Source: Methanolobus psychrotolerans
GTDB taxonomy: Archaea; Halobacteriota; Methanosarcinia; Methanosarcinales; Methanosarcinaceae
Length of the DNA: 64,000 nt
Direction: 5' to 3'
Assembly (NCBI RefSeq): GCF_002243045.1
Contig: NZ_MBKP01000010.1
Coordinates: 1-64,000 of the forward strand
The notes under the pieces are model-generated. The model saw nothing but the letters and a program-made list of their open reading frames with translations, was not told where the DNA came from and did no database searches. Numbering within the stretch: the first letter of the stretch is position 1; each line of letters starts with the position of its first letter. This document shows, piece after piece, positions 36,844-46,847 of this stretch. A program made the position numbers and the translations under genes.

Positions 36844-38097
36844 ATGAACGGAGATAATTCAGATAAAAAAACAGAGGATGATGTCGAATATCATCTTTAC
36901 CCGTATAGTTATGAAGAAAGCAAAACAGATGATATCCAGACCAGCGTCGAATCTGATGACATCATAAATAAAGTGGAAGAAGAGGAAACTTCTGTTTTAA
37001 ACAAATCAGAAGAAACAAAGATTGATGAAACCGTGATTAACCGGCCTCCAGTAAATAATATCGATGAAATGGACTCCGTGAATGATACTAATTCCAGAGC
37101 TACTGAGGTAACAGAAAAAGCTCAACCAAAAAAAGAAACAATGACTGATTACAACAAACCTTTCAGAGAGTCTTCTGTAGTTAAGAAGAAAAGCCGCAAA
37201 TGGCAATACATAACAATTGTTGCTGTTCTTTTGTTCATTATAGGTGCAAGCTTTGCAGTCATTTACCAGACATTTAACGGCGACCTTTACTCATCAAATG
37301 AAAAAGTAGCTGTCATATACGTACAGGGTACTCTTATTACCAGCAGCATCCCGGGAGGACTTGGGTATATAAGTTCTGAAGAAGTGTCAGATAACATCAG
37401 AAAGGCCCTGCGGGATAAGAATGTAAAAGCCATTGTCCTGCGAGTGAATAGTGGAGGAGGATCCTCAACTGCTGGAGAAGAGATATACACCGAGGTTAAG
37501 AAGGCAAGCGATAGTGGAATACCGGTTATTATCTCTATGGGAGATGTAGCGGCAAGTGCAGCCTACCACCTGTCTGCACCCGCAGACCTTATAGTTGCCA
37601 ACCCTTCTACCATGACAGGAAGCATAGGAACTATATGGACATTCCAGAACCTTTCAGCATACTATGAAGAAGAAGGAGTTGAATTCTACATAGTGAAATC
37701 TGGAGAATTCAAGGATATGGGGGGCTCATGGAGAGGGCTTTCAGATGATGAAAAGGAATATGCCAATAAGGTTGTTGCAGAAGTTTACGGAAACTTTTTA
37801 CGTGATGTTGCAGAAGGCAGGAGTATGAGTATAAGTGAGGTCAAAGATCTTGCAGATGGCAGGATATACACCGGAAGAGAAGCAAAAGAACTTGGCCTTG
37901 TGGATGAGTTTGGTAACCTTTACGATGCCATTGACATGGCAGCAGAGATGGGTGGTATCAAAGGAGAGAGAACTATTATTTACATGAATAAACCATCCCT
38001 TTCAAGCCTGCTCTTTGGTTCCGAATCCAAAGCCACAGTCTCTGCAGAAGAATTCCTTCGCTACTATGAAGAAAATCCATACGGCCAGTTAAGCTGA
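36844..38097 (+). CDS. sppA: SppA-type signal peptide peptidase (S49)
   Basis: A 417-residue protein. A long acidic N-terminal tail (1-115) rich in Glu/Asp is followed by one membrane helix (about 121-142) and an S49 domain. The Ser-Lys dyad fits as Ser238 (GDVAASAAYH) and Lys290 (KSGEFKDMG), 52 residues apart as in bacterial SppA. It cleaves remnant signal peptides or membrane protein fragments. The long acidic tail is not part of the usual domain and may be regulatory. The YdjM-like gene follows after 6 nt. Confidence 0.93.
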   Translation: MNGDNSDKKTEDDVEYHLYPYSYEESKTDDIQTSVESDDIINKVEEEETSVLNKSEETKIDETVINRPPVNNIDEMDSVNDTNSRATEVTEKAQPKKETMTDYNKPFRESSVVKKKSRKWQYITIVAVLLFIIGASFAVIYQTFNGDLYSSNEKVAVIYVQGTLITSSIPGGLGYISSEEVSDNIRKALRDKNVKAIVLRVNSGGGSSTAGEEIYTEVKKASDSGIPVIISMGDVAASAAYHLSAPADLIVANPSTMTGSIGTIWTFQNLSAYYEEEGVEFYIVKSGEFKDMGGSWRGLSDDEKEYANKVVAEVYGNFLRDVAEGRSMSISEVKDLADGRIYTGREAKELGLVDEFGNLYDAIDMAAEMGGIKGERTIIYMNKPSLSSLLFGSESKATVSAEEFLRYYEENPYGQLS

Positions 38098-38103
38098 TAT
38101 TGA

Positions 38104-38595
38104 ATGCCTTTCACACCGTTTCATCTGGGACCGGCCTTTTTGCTCGGAGAACTTTTAGAGAAAAGGGTCAACCTTTTTTCTATTCTTCTGGGAAGCATAA
38201 TTGTTGATGTGAGAGCCACTTATTGCCTCTTTGCAGGTTGCCGACCCCTGCACGGACCATTTCATACTTTTCTGAGTGCAACATTGATTGCGTTTCTGCT
38301 TGCATGGCTGCTATTTTCACAAAGACGACGGTTACAGAAAATTACTGACAAAATGAGGATAGAACAAACATATTCCTTTATGTCGGTAATATCAGGCTCA
38401 ATAATAGGAACGTGGAGCCATGTGCTGCTTGATTCTTTTCTTTATACGGACATAAGACCACTGTGGCCCCTGACAGCCAATCCTCTGCTCAAAGCTGTGG
38501 GATCTGAAACCATATATTTGATCTGCCTGCTCTCGTTCCTGCCCGCAATGGGAATTTACGGCTACCGGCACTGGAAAATCATGCTGCGGAATTGA
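38104..38595 (+). CDS. YdjM-type membrane-bound hydrolase-like protein
   Basis: A 163-residue membrane protein with about four hydrophobic helices. The conserved FTPFHLGPAFLLGELL, the HGPFHTFLSA and SHVLLDSFLYTDIRPLWPL blocks match the YdjM/DUF457-like family of putative metal-dependent membrane hydrolases, the His and Asp residues being likely metal ligands. It begins 6 nt after sppA, so cotranscription is likely. No substrate is known. Confidence 0.75.
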   Translation: MPFTPFHLGPAFLLGELLEKRVNLFSILLGSIIVDVRATYCLFAGCRPLHGPFHTFLSATLIAFLLAWLLFSQRRRLQKITDKMRIEQTYSFMSVISGSIIGTWSHVLLDSFLYTDIRPLWPLTANPLLKAVGSETIYLICLLSFLPAMGIYGYRHWKIMLRN

Positions 38596-38711
38596 GCGTA
38601 TATGCATTTATATTTTGATTTAGAACAGCAGTTACATGTAGATGTACACAGATATTATTTTTTGATCTATGCCCTGTGCAGAGCAGTTCTATAAATCTGT
38701 AGAAGTAAGAT

Positions 38712-39140
38712 TTAAAAATTGTTGAAGTGATTATTCCATATTCCCGCATGCCTGGCAAGAGATGTTCTGATTGTGAGATTAATCCTTTCTACATATGAAG
38801 TACTAATGTAGTCATCTGAACAAGCTCCAATCATCCCTAATATTTCTTTAGGATCTCCAAAAACAATATGATAAACTGTACTGATCACATAACCTTTTGC
38901 TTTTATTATATATGATCAGATCTCATCAACTTCTACTCTCTTAAGGTTCAGATCCTTAAGGAAGTAATCTGTAACCTCTTAAGAATGAGCTCCTGCAAGC
39001 TTAAACCATTTACAAATTGTGTCTTTATCATGTTCAGTAGCTCTTGTAACTCCACGAATACTTCCTTTTTTAAGTACTATGTTTCCTTGATCTTTTAATC
39101 CATAATCAGGACAATCAGCATTTAAGCAACAAAACTCTGG
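38712..39140 (-). pseudogene. Decayed IS1-type transposase
   Basis: The minus-strand frame from about 39140 to the TAA at 38712-38714 reads a zinc-finger-like CCLNADCPDYG, the helix region RGVTRATEHDKDTICKWFKLAG, LKDLNLKRVEVDEI and YVERINLTIRTSLARHAG, the order seen in IS1-family transposases. It is interrupted by TAA (38979-38981) and by TGA where DEIW is expected (a Trp codon changed to stop). Parts between the blocks are missing. No terminal repeats were found. It is an old remnant in the 743-bp space between the YdjM-like gene and the lipoprotein gene, which otherwise holds no gene. Confidence 0.75.
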
Positions 39141-39338
39141 CAAATCTATTTCGGAAGTGGTTTTCCCCTTCCTTATAAATTGGTTTACTATTATATAAAA
39201 AAGAAGTAAATAACTCAAGGACACGTCCAAGAAAAACAGAACATAAAAACTTTAGCAATGATTGCCAGGCCGTGATGAGAAGAAATAAATAGCATACAAA
39301 TAAACAAAATAATAAGTCTAAAGGGAAGGGGGATTTAG

Positions 39339-39962
39339 GTGAAGACATATCATATTTATGTTCATGTGATTTTGGCAATCAGCCTGATAGTGTTGGCTAC
39401 GGTAGGTTCTGGTTGCATATCAGGACCTGATAACAACGAAGAGGATATCAATATACCGGAACAGCCCGGATATGAAGCGGACCAGCACAATAATGTCAGT
39501 ACAGAAGCAGAGCAGAACAATCAAACCACACTCGGTGCAACTCAAGCTGAAAGTCCGGGCAGTGAGATGGCTTTGCCCGCCGGACAAACTGAACAAACCA
39601 GCACGGCCAGTACTCCGGCAAAACCTGTACCGGAACCTGCAATACAGGCTTCAGCACTCGGTGACAGTAAGTATCTGCTTGAACATAAAGGTGGAGATGA
39701 TATAGACCTTGCAGAGATCAGGATGGTCCTTTCTTCACATGGAAGCACTGCCATATATTCTCCGTTAAGTACACATAAAGTGATAATGGGCATAAGTGAC
39801 AGGATGGTTATCGATGTCATTTCCGGTAGTTTCACTATCAACGACATAGAGATTGACGTAACGGACCCGCAGACTGCCGATTCTTCAGCAGGGGATACGA
39901 AAATAATGCTGTACCCAATAGATTCGGACAGAATGATATATTTTGTGACCATTAGCGGATGA
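39339..39962 (+). CDS. Lipoprotein with archaeal pilin-like C-terminal domain
   Basis: A 207-residue protein. The signal sequence ends VGSGC (lipobox, Cys26). A long Gln/Glu/Thr/Pro-rich linker (27-110) follows, then a domain with LLEHKGGDDIDLAEIRMVLSSHG, which resembles the C-terminal part of archaeal type IV pilin-like (DUF1628) proteins. A GTG start at 39339 follows AAGGGGG. It is probably exposed on the cell surface. Function unknown. Confidence 0.65.
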   Translation: MKTYHIYVHVILAISLIVLATVGSGCISGPDNNEEDINIPEQPGYEADQHNNVSTEAEQNNQTTLGATQAESPGSEMALPAGQTEQTSTASTPAKPVPEPAIQASALGDSKYLLEHKGGDDIDLAEIRMVLSSHGSTAIYSPLSTHKVIMGISDRMVIDVISGSFTINDIEIDVTDPQTADSSAGDTKIMLYPIDSDRMIYFVTISG

Positions 39963-40277
39963 AATGGATCTTCAAGCCTTTATTATACTGTCTTCATCGG
40001 ATAAGACTGGATGTTACATCCATCGTCCTTTGTTTTTTTGCAGACCAATGGAAAACTGCGCAGTTGGAGAACACAGCCCGGGGATAAAAAACGTTATCAT
40101 TAACTCTGTTACCATTGTCTCACTGCACATCAGGTTACTATTTTGTTACAGGGATCCTGCAGCAAGTATTAAATTGAAGCATTCATATCTTCTAAACATA
40201 CTACCGATATCATCTATATCATCTGACTTCGAGCCGGGGATACGAATAAAAAAGCAATGCAAGGGAAAAGATAATAC
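39963..40277. other. Intergenic region before hisF
   Basis: No convincing gene. A plus-strand open frame from 39964 runs into hisF in another phase and has no family features. AT-rich stretches near 40167-40175 may supply the hisF promoter. Confidence 0.5.
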
Positions 40278-41099
40278 ATGCTTACTAAAAGGATCATTCC
40301 ATGTCTTGACGTTACGCTTGATGAAGCAGGCGGGACAGTTGTCAAGGGGATAGAGTTTGTTGATCTGAGAAAGGCAGGCGACCCTGTGGAACTTGCCAAG
40401 AGATACAATGAACAGGGTGCTGATGAACTTGTTTTTCTTGACATAACCGCATCCCATGAAGGGAGAGGTACCATGGTGAAGGTAATCGAAAGAACCGCTG
40501 ATGAGGTTTTCATTCCACTAACTGTTGGAGGCGGGATAAACTCCATCGAAGACATACGCCAGATACTCAGGGCAGGCGCAGATAAGGTATCTATCAACAC
40601 TGCTGCTGTAAAGAACCCGGACCTTATAAGGGATGCATCGGAAATATTCGGTGCCCAGTGCATCGTCACAGCCATCGACTGCAAAAGGAACCTGAATGTT
40701 AAAGATAATCCTGACAAGACCATACTGGAGCTGGAAGACGGCACCCCTGCATGGTATGAGGTGGTCATCTACGGTGGGAGGCATCCAACCGGAATAGACG
40801 CGGTCCAGTGGGCAAAGAAGGTTGATGAACTTGGTTCCGGCGAGATACTGCTCACCAGTATGGACAAGGACGGAACTTATGATGGATTCGATATCCCTAT
40901 CACAAGAAAACTTTCCGATGAACTTGAGATACCGATCATCGCATCCGGTGGTGTAGGTAATCCTGAGCACATGTACGAAGGATTCACAAAAGGAAAGGCA
41001 GATGCAGCACTTGCAGCAAGCATATTCCATTTTGGAGAGTATACCGTCAACGACACAAAGGAATACCTCAGGAAAAAGGACATTCCTGTAAGACTTTAA
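40278..41099 (+). CDS. hisF: Imidazole glycerol phosphate synthase subunit HisF
   Basis: A 273-residue TIM barrel that closes the imidazole ring in histidine synthesis, fed ammonia by HisH. Catalytic Asp11 (RIIPCLDV) and the second Asp (TAIDCKR) are present, with phosphate-binding GGG(I)NSIEDI and IASGGVGN loops. Some 20 residues longer than the bacterial enzyme through an insert near [18 protein letters not shown], common in methanogen HisF. HisH is not in the window. MazG-like gene follows after 15 nt. Confidence 0.95.
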   Translation: MLTKRIIPCLDVTLDEAGGTVVKGIEFVDLRKAGDPVELAKRYNEQGADELVFLDITASHEGRGTMVKVIERTADEVFIPLTVGGGINSIEDIRQILRAGADKVSINTAAVKNPDLIRDASEIFGAQCIVTAIDCKRNLNVKDNPDKTILELEDGTPAWYEVVIYGGRHPTGIDAVQWAKKVDELGSGEILLTSMDKDGTYDGFDIPITRKLSDELEIPIIASGGVGNPEHMYEGFTKGKADAALAASIFHFGEYTVNDTKEYLRKKDIPVRL

Positions 41100-41114
41100 G
41101 GACAGGCGAAAGAC

Positions 41115-41402
41115 ATGGAAATCTCAGAATTCCAGAAACGTATGTATGACCTCTACGCCCATAACGACAGGAGAAGAGGCGCACCAGCCACCACCCTCTG
41201 GCTTGTAGAAGAGGTCGGTGAACTTGCAGAAGCCATCCGCAGGGACGATATGGATAACATAAGGGAGGAGCTTGCAGACTGTTTTGCCTGGATAGCCGCC
41301 CTTGCAAACCTCTATAATGTTGACCTTGAAGCTGCTTTCCTTGAAAAGTACCCTGATAAGTGTCCTACATGCAGGAAGAATCCGTGCATCTGCACGGACT
41401 AA
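41115..41402 (+). CDS. MazG-like nucleotide pyrophosphohydrolase
   Basis: A 95-residue single-domain MazG-type protein. The metal-binding helix LVEEVGELAEAIRR (ExxE pattern) and the second helix IREELADCFAWIAALAN (ExxD) are complete. The tail CPTCRKNPCIC is a small extra Cys cluster, probably zinc-binding. It likely hydrolyses a nucleoside triphosphate to the monophosphate; the nucleotide is unknown. It is downstream of hisF and could share its transcript. Confidence 0.88.
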   Translation: MEISEFQKRMYDLYAHNDRRRGAPATTLWLVEEVGELAEAIRRDDMDNIREELADCFAWIAALANLYNVDLEAAFLEKYPDKCPTCRKNPCICTD

Positions 41403-41499
41403 ACTCTTCCCTTCAACAGGTGTCAGTAAATTTGCATAATGCATAAATAATTCAAAATGTATAAATAGTATCCATCCTTCTATTTAAGAAGGGGATAAT

Positions 41500-42459
41500 A
41501 TAACATTCAGACGTTTAACCTATTCTTTTCTGATACTTGTCATCATCTTGTTCTCTGCAGCGTCCGGCGGATGCCTGCGTGAATTTGATGAAGAGACAAA
41601 ACTGAGGATTACAGATATTGAAATGTCCGTGGATAGTGTCAAAAGCACTTATGCATGGTTCAATGTAACAACATACATAGAGAACCAGGGGACTGACAGC
41701 ACTGACAATGTAAGCCTGATGACCAAAGTGTTCAACCAGCGAACAGGCCTGCTCGAACTGAAGCAGGAAAAAGAGATTGGCCTTATAGCGGAAGAAGAGA
41801 CAAGAACAATAATAGAGACCATACACATTCCAAAAAGCGGTAATTATCGCATTAATGTCGCGGTCATTGAAGACGGTGACGTCAGTTCCGAACGACAGGT
41901 CAGCCTGTCAGGAATTGAGAACCTGCCAACTGATCTCCAGGAAACAGGCATCCAGATAGAAGGCATAGATTTCATTGTAAGAGGAGTCACAGCCAAAGGA
42001 GTTGTCATTGAAAATGATATCTACCTGAAGAATGAGGGGGCAGAGACCACCGAAGACTATCAGATACTTGTGAAAGCGAGGGAAATGGATGCAAGGCTGA
42101 TCGCTGACAAGAAGTGGATAAGCTCAGGAGAGATAAAGCCTGAGGAGACTGCCATCAGAAGCATCAACCTTACTGTGCCTGATAACTATAACTACATCGT
42201 AGAAATCAGCGTATGGAAAGGTAACACGATGATCATAACCGGAGAAGACTATGTGCAGCTGAATCCTGAAAAGGTCATTGACAGAGACCAGCAGGTACAG
42301 AATAAGAATGTAGATACGGGTGACTTCGTAGTTGAAGAAGAATGGCTCTACGAAGAACCAGAGGAGACTTCTGAGGAAGCAAGCCCTGGATTTACATGGC
42401 CGTTTGCAGCAATATCACTTATCACAGCACTATACATGGTAAGGAGAAGATTACAATGA
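41500..42459 (+). CDS. Secreted lipoprotein with C-terminal membrane anchor and no standard start codon
   Basis: The frame encodes a lipoprotein signal (TFRRLTYSFLILVIILF then SGGC), two repeated beta-sandwich-like segments (about 25-130 and 140-270), an acidic linker and a C-terminal membrane helix followed by RRRLQ. The first usual start codon in frame, TTG 41548, would remove most of the signal. AAGGGG (41489-41494) sits 6-8 nt before ATA at 41500, and a TATA box at 41459-41467 predicts a transcript starting near 41490. So AUA appears to be the start, giving 319 residues. Function unknown; probably surface-associated. The stop overlaps the next gene (ATGA). Confidence 0.6.
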   Translation: MTFRRLTYSFLILVIILFSAASGGCLREFDEETKLRITDIEMSVDSVKSTYAWFNVTTYIENQGTDSTDNVSLMTKVFNQRTGLLELKQEKEIGLIAEEETRTIIETIHIPKSGNYRINVAVIEDGDVSSERQVSLSGIENLPTDLQETGIQIEGIDFIVRGVTAKGVVIENDIYLKNEGAETTEDYQILVKAREMDARLIADKKWISSGEIKPEETAIRSINLTVPDNYNYIVEISVWKGNTMIITGEDYVQLNPEKVIDRDQQVQNKNVDTGDFVVEEEWLYEEPEETSEEASPGFTWPFAAISLITALYMVRRRLQ

Positions 42460-42758
42460 ACGAGGAAAAAGACATAAAGGAACAAAAATATGAAAAAGTC
42501 GCAGTTCCTCCAAAAGTGAATAAAGAACAGAAGGACAAAACCACAGAAGACTATTTCAAAGGTGGCCTGCTGGTACTGATAGGCATCATCATTGCCATTT
42601 CCGCACTTCAGCTCTATTTCACAGTGGATAATATAATTTACACATGGTTCGAGTACCAATACGTACCCATCATCAAAGCCTTCTATAACATGGCAGTGAT
42701 AATAATGGGTTTGTATATCCTCAAAAGTTACGTGTTGAATAAAAAGGAAAAGAAGTAA
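42456..42758 (+). CDS. Small membrane protein
   Basis: A 100-residue protein: a charged Lys/Glu-rich N-terminus (1-37) followed by two hydrophobic helices (about 36-58 and 75-95). ATG 42456 follows AGGAGA and overlaps the stop of the upstream lipoprotein, so both are probably made together. Family unknown; the pairing suggests a membrane partner. Confidence 0.75.
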   Translation: MNEEKDIKEQKYEKVAVPPKVNKEQKDKTTEDYFKGGLLVLIGIIIAISALQLYFTVDNIIYTWFEYQYVPIIKAFYNMAVIIMGLYILKSYVLNKKEKK

Positions 42759-42924
42759 CTTCTTTTCCAATTTCAACTTTTATGTATCACTTTTTTAGCC
42801 TCTTGAATACAGGCAATAATTCCTTAAATATTAAAAGATATTGTGTATGTAAATTACACTAAACGGTAATTGACAAAAGCGAATAACAGGCTGTCTGCCA
42901 CATACATAGAAAAGAGAGATCACT

Positions 42925-43632
42925 ATGAAAGAATTGCCAGACTGGTACTACGACGAGTTCATTCAGAAAGGAACCGATTATACAAGTGAAGAAGAGATCC
43001 AGAACTACGACAGGAAGATGAGAACTATCAGAAACATAGCTGAAGAGGCTGAGACCATGATAAAGCTCATTGACCTCCGGCCGGACCATAATGTATTGGA
43101 GATCGGATGCGGAACCGGGGAATTTTCTATTGAGCTTTCAAGATACTGCAAACAGGTCCTTGCTTTAGACATCTCTCAGGGAATGCTTGAATTTGCCAGG
43201 GAAAAATCAATTACAAGAGGTAGAGACAACATTGACTTTACCAAAGCTGGATTCCTGACATTCGAGCCAAAAGGAAAGGAATTCGATGCAGTGGTAACCC
43301 AGCTTGTATTGCACCACCTACCGGATTTCTGGAAACTTATCGCATTGAGGAATGTCAATTCGATGCTCAAACCAGGAGGAAAGTTCTACCTGAAGGATGT
43401 GGTCTTTTCATCAGATACCCGGGATTTTGATTTCTATTTCTCGCAGGTGTTTCAAAAGATGCCTCCTGAAGCCGGAGATGAAATTATCAATGAGATGAAA
43501 CTTCACATAAAAGAAGAATTCTCAACTTTTGACTGGGTAATGGAAGGATTAATTGAAAAAGCAGGTTTCAGGATAGAACAATCCCAGTACCAGAATGGAT
43601 TCATGGCAACCTACCTGTGTATTAAAAAATGA
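42925..43632 (+). CDS. Class I SAM-dependent methyltransferase
   Basis: A 235-residue Rossmann methyltransferase: NVLEIGCGTGEFSIELS (motif I), VLALDIS (motif II), FDAVVTQLVLHHLPD (motif post-I/IV). Substrate unknown. It is separated from neighbours by 166 and about 190 nt, so likely a single transcription unit. Confidence 0.88.
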   Translation: MKELPDWYYDEFIQKGTDYTSEEEIQNYDRKMRTIRNIAEEAETMIKLIDLRPDHNVLEIGCGTGEFSIELSRYCKQVLALDISQGMLEFAREKSITRGRDNIDFTKAGFLTFEPKGKEFDAVVTQLVLHHLPDFWKLIALRNVNSMLKPGGKFYLKDVVFSSDTRDFDFYFSQVFQKMPPEAGDEIINEMKLHIKEEFSTFDWVMEGLIEKAGFRIEQSQYQNGFMATYLCIKK

Positions 43633-43834
43633 GATGGTTCGACCCGCGCATATGACAATATTAGACGAAATGTTGCACAAAGTAAAGATTGCTTTCCAGT
43701 CAAAAGTTAATGCACTTTCAAGATGTTAAGAACAATTCCGGCTCCTGTCATTCATCTTTCCTTCATATTGATAAACAAAGGATAGAATCACTATCCTTAA
43801 ATCCTATAAGAGTATTCCGAAAATGAGGATTATC

Positions 43835-44269
43835 ATGAAATTAAAGATGTTAATAACTATAATGTTGTTGATAGCTGTGGCTGCTTCCGGCTGCGGTGAC
43901 AAGGATAGTACCACCTATGAGACCGATGACGGACAGACAGTGGAAGTAACCACAACTAACGAAGATGACTGGTGCTCTGTAGGTTCTTCATGGACATCTA
44001 CTACTAGCACTGGAGAAGTAGTTTCCATGGTAATTACCGGATCAGAGGTAATTGACGGAGTGCGTATGTGCAAGGCAGAATTCAAATCCACTAACCCCGA
44101 GGACGATGTATCCAGGATAGAGTACATGTGGTCAGAAGATGGTGAGACTTTCAGCTGGAAGTACTATGATACAGACGAAAACCTCGTCAGTGAGATGAGC
44201 CTGAAAGACGGGAAGATGACCATTATGGATGAAGAGGGCAATGTCCAGACAATAGAATACAATCAATAA
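43835..44269 (+). CDS. Small lipoprotein, unknown function
   Basis: A 144-residue protein with a lipoprotein signal ending AASGC (Cys20), a Thr/Asp/Glu-rich linker and a beta-rich domain with WSEDGETFSWKYYD. ATG 43835 follows GAGG (in the upstream ATGAGGATT). Very acidic, as expected for a halotolerant cell surface. Family not recognised. Confidence 0.75.
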   Translation: MKLKMLITIMLLIAVAASGCGDKDSTTYETDDGQTVEVTTTNEDDWCSVGSSWTSTTSTGEVVSMVITGSEVIDGVRMCKAEFKSTNPEDDVSRIEYMWSEDGETFSWKYYDTDENLVSEMSLKDGKMTIMDEEGNVQTIEYNQ

Positions 44270-44274
44270 GCCTT

Positions 44275-44296
44275 TTTTCTTCTTTCTTTTTTTTTA
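44275..44296 (+). terminator. T-rich terminator after the small lipoprotein
   Basis: Pyrimidine-rich DNA with T6 (44273-44278) and T9 (44288-44296) follows the stop at 44269, the kind of T-run that ends archaeal transcription. Confidence 0.5.
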
Positions 44297-44375
44297 AAGG
44301 AACCGCAGCCTTCTCAGAATGAGGACTTTTTAAGGGGGGCTATTTATATACTGTAACCTCATCTGAGCGATTATC

Positions 44376-46847
44376 ATGCTTAGAACTCCTGAACTTTTAG
44401 CCCCTGCAGGGAATATGGAATCCCTCATAGCTGCCGTAGAAAATGGTGCCGATGCAGTTTATATCGGGATAAAGGATTTCAGCGCCAGGGCATATGCAGG
44501 TAATTTTACCATAGAGGAACTCAGGGAAGCACTTGACTTTGCTCACCTCAGGGGAGTTAAGGTCTACGTGACACTGAACACTCTCATAAAGGATACAGAG
44601 GTGGAAAAAGCCCTTGATATCATGTACACCCTGGACGAGCTGGGAACAGATGCAATCATAGTGCAGGACATGGGCTTATTATCACTTGCAAGGAAAATGG
44701 TTCCAACGCTTCCAGTGCATGCAAGTACCCAGATGACCATCCACAATACCGAAGGTGTCCTTTTACTTAAGGAAATGGATGTGAAAAGGGCAGTTCTTGC
44801 CAGGGAACTCTCACTTGATGAGATAAAAATCATAAAAGCACAAACAGGAATTGAAATTGAGGTTTTTGTGCATGGTGCCCTATGTATCTGCTACTCCGGC
44901 CAGTGTCTCATGAGCAGCATGATCGGAGGCAGAAGTGGTAATCGCGGACATTGTGCTCAGCCATGCCGCAAACAGTACAGGCTCCTGAAGGACGGAAGGG
45001 AAGAAAAAACAGAAGGTAGCTACCTCCTGAGTCCAAAAGACCTGAACACCTCAGAGATGCTGCCTGAACTCATAAAAGCCGGAATCGATTCTTTCAAGAT
45101 AGAAGGCCGTATGAAACGACCCGAATATGTTGCAGGTGTCGTGAGCATATACCGTCGGCTGCTAGATAGGTTTGTAGAAGATCCGGACAATTATTTTGTA
45201 TCTGAAGAAGAAGCAACGCAGCTTGAGCAACTTTTCAACCGGGAGTTCTCAACAGGTTATTTCAAAGGTGATCCTGCCGGTGACCTCATGAGCCGTGAAA
45301 GACCACATAACCAGGGTATCATGGTTGGAAAAGTGAAAGGTTACAACCAGAAATTCGAGAGCCTTCTAATAGAACTCACCGGAGAACTTGAAACCGGAGA
45401 CGGTATCGGCTTTGAAGGCTACCGTGAATCAGGGACTATTGTCAGGGGTATGTTCGTCGACAACAGGCCCGTGAAAAGTGCAGGAAATGGTGACATTATT
45501 TCTTTCAATTTTGAAGAGATAATAAAACCCGGAACAATCGTTTACAGGACACTGGACGATTCCCTTATGAAAGGATTGCAGCAGTCTTTCAGTTCCCCTT
45601 CACCAATACGCAGGATTCCCGTATCCATCAGCCTGAAGGCACATACCGGAGAGAAGATGGAACTCTCGGTTTCTGACAATGAGAACAATATTGCAAATGT
45701 CATTTCCGATTATGTAGTTGAGACATCACTTAAAAGACCGACAACTGCAGAAGATGTCAGAAATCAGCTATCAAAGACCGGGAACACTGTTTTTGAACCC
45801 TCCGGAATTGAGATAGACATCCCTGATAATGCATTCATACCAATAAAGGAACTTAACAATGCAAGGAATGAAGCAATATCCAGGCTTGAGAGTCTAAGGA
45901 TAGAAAAATGGAGAAGACCGGCACGTGCCAGACAAAGTATAGATAATATTCCACCGACAGAAGAGCAGGAAACGGAGATAGATGACAAAAAAACGTTACT
46001 TGCTGTAAGTGTTAACAACCCTGATGCCTTTGTATCTGCGATCAAGGGCGGAGCAGACATTGTATATCTTGAAAGTGACGTGGTAAACACTGAAGACCAG
46101 AATTGGCGCTCTGCCATTACTTTAGCAGTCGAAAAAGAGGTACCATTGTACCTACAAACACCGGTCATTGTAAAAGATGCGGAAATGAAGAAAGTCAAAG
46201 ACAGTATATCAATGGCAAAAAAACTCGGTTTTGAAGGAATCATAATCGCAAATGCCGGAGTTTTCAGAATGGTTACAGCATCCGCATCAGGAATGAAAAC
46301 TGTAACAGATAGCCCTATGAATGTATTCAACAGGCATACACTTGAATTCCTGGCCGGGAAAGGTGCAGACACAGTCACCCTTTCAGTGGAAATGAATCTC
46401 GGGCAGATTACCAAAATAGCTCTCTATGGCAATTGTGAATACATCGTGCACGGAGGGATCCAGATAATGGAGTCTGAGCATTGCCTTATAGGGGGCATCC
46501 TGGGACAGAAGGATAACTGTGGGTCCCACTGCAAAAGCGGGCGGTTTGAGCTTGTCGATGAGAAAGGATATGAATTCCTTATACAGACAGATTCTGACTG
46601 CAGGACTCACATCTATAATTCCAGGGAGCTATGCCTGCTGGAAGACATACCACAACTAATCAGGGCAGGCGTTTCAAGACTGCGGATAGATGCAAGAACC
46701 ATAGATGACGAACGCGTGGAAAAGGTTACTCGCGCCTACAGGGATGGCATCGATTCCCACTTCAGTAAGAGCACAAAGCACGTGTGGGAAGGCAGTGACA
46801 TCAGCGAATGCCATACAAGGGGACATTACCACAGGGGAGTACTATGA
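44376..46847 (+). CDS. Tandem U32 peptidase-family protein
   Basis: An 823-residue protein made of a full U32 domain (residues about 1-330, starting [25 protein letters not shown]), a linker domain, and a second U32-like half (about 545-823). The Cys set of the first half (CYSGQC and GHCAQPCRK) fits a 4Fe-4S cluster. The second half also keeps cysteines (DNCGSHCK). Bacterial relatives RlhA and TrhP hydroxylate cytidine or uridine in RNA, so an RNA-modification role is plausible. The stop overlaps the DNPH1-like gene (ATGA). Confidence 0.85.
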   Translation: MLRTPELLAPAGNMESLIAAVENGADAVYIGIKDFSARAYAGNFTIEELREALDFAHLRGVKVYVTLNTLIKDTEVEKALDIMYTLDELGTDAIIVQDMGLLSLARKMVPTLPVHASTQMTIHNTEGVLLLKEMDVKRAVLARELSLDEIKIIKAQTGIEIEVFVHGALCICYSGQCLMSSMIGGRSGNRGHCAQPCRKQYRLLKDGREEKTEGSYLLSPKDLNTSEMLPELIKAGIDSFKIEGRMKRPEYVAGVVSIYRRLLDRFVEDPDNYFVSEEEATQLEQLFNREFSTGYFKGDPAGDLMSRERPHNQGIMVGKVKGYNQKFESLLIELTGELETGDGIGFEGYRESGTIVRGMFVDNRPVKSAGNGDIISFNFEEIIKPGTIVYRTLDDSLMKGLQQSFSSPSPIRRIPVSISLKAHTGEKMELSVSDNENNIANVISDYVVETSLKRPTTAEDVRNQLSKTGNTVFEPSGIEIDIPDNAFIPIKELNNARNEAISRLESLRIEKWRRPARARQSIDNIPPTEEQETEIDDKKTLLAVSVNNPDAFVSAIKGGADIVYLESDVVNTEDQNWRSAITLAVEKEVPLYLQTPVIVKDAEMKKVKDSISMAKKLGFEGIIIANAGVFRMVTASASGMKTVTDSPMNVFNRHTLEFLAGKGADTVTLSVEMNLGQITKIALYGNCEYIVHGGIQIMESEHCLIGGILGQKDNCGSHCKSGRFELVDEKGYEFLIQTDSDCRTHIYNSRELCLLEDIPQLIRAGVSRLRIDARTIDDERVEKVTRAYRDGIDSHFSKSTKHVWEGSDISECHTRGHYHRGVL

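Noticed and set aside
39964-40353. Plus-strand 129-aa open frame
   Set aside because: It has no ribosome site, no recognisable domain and overlaps hisF in another frame.
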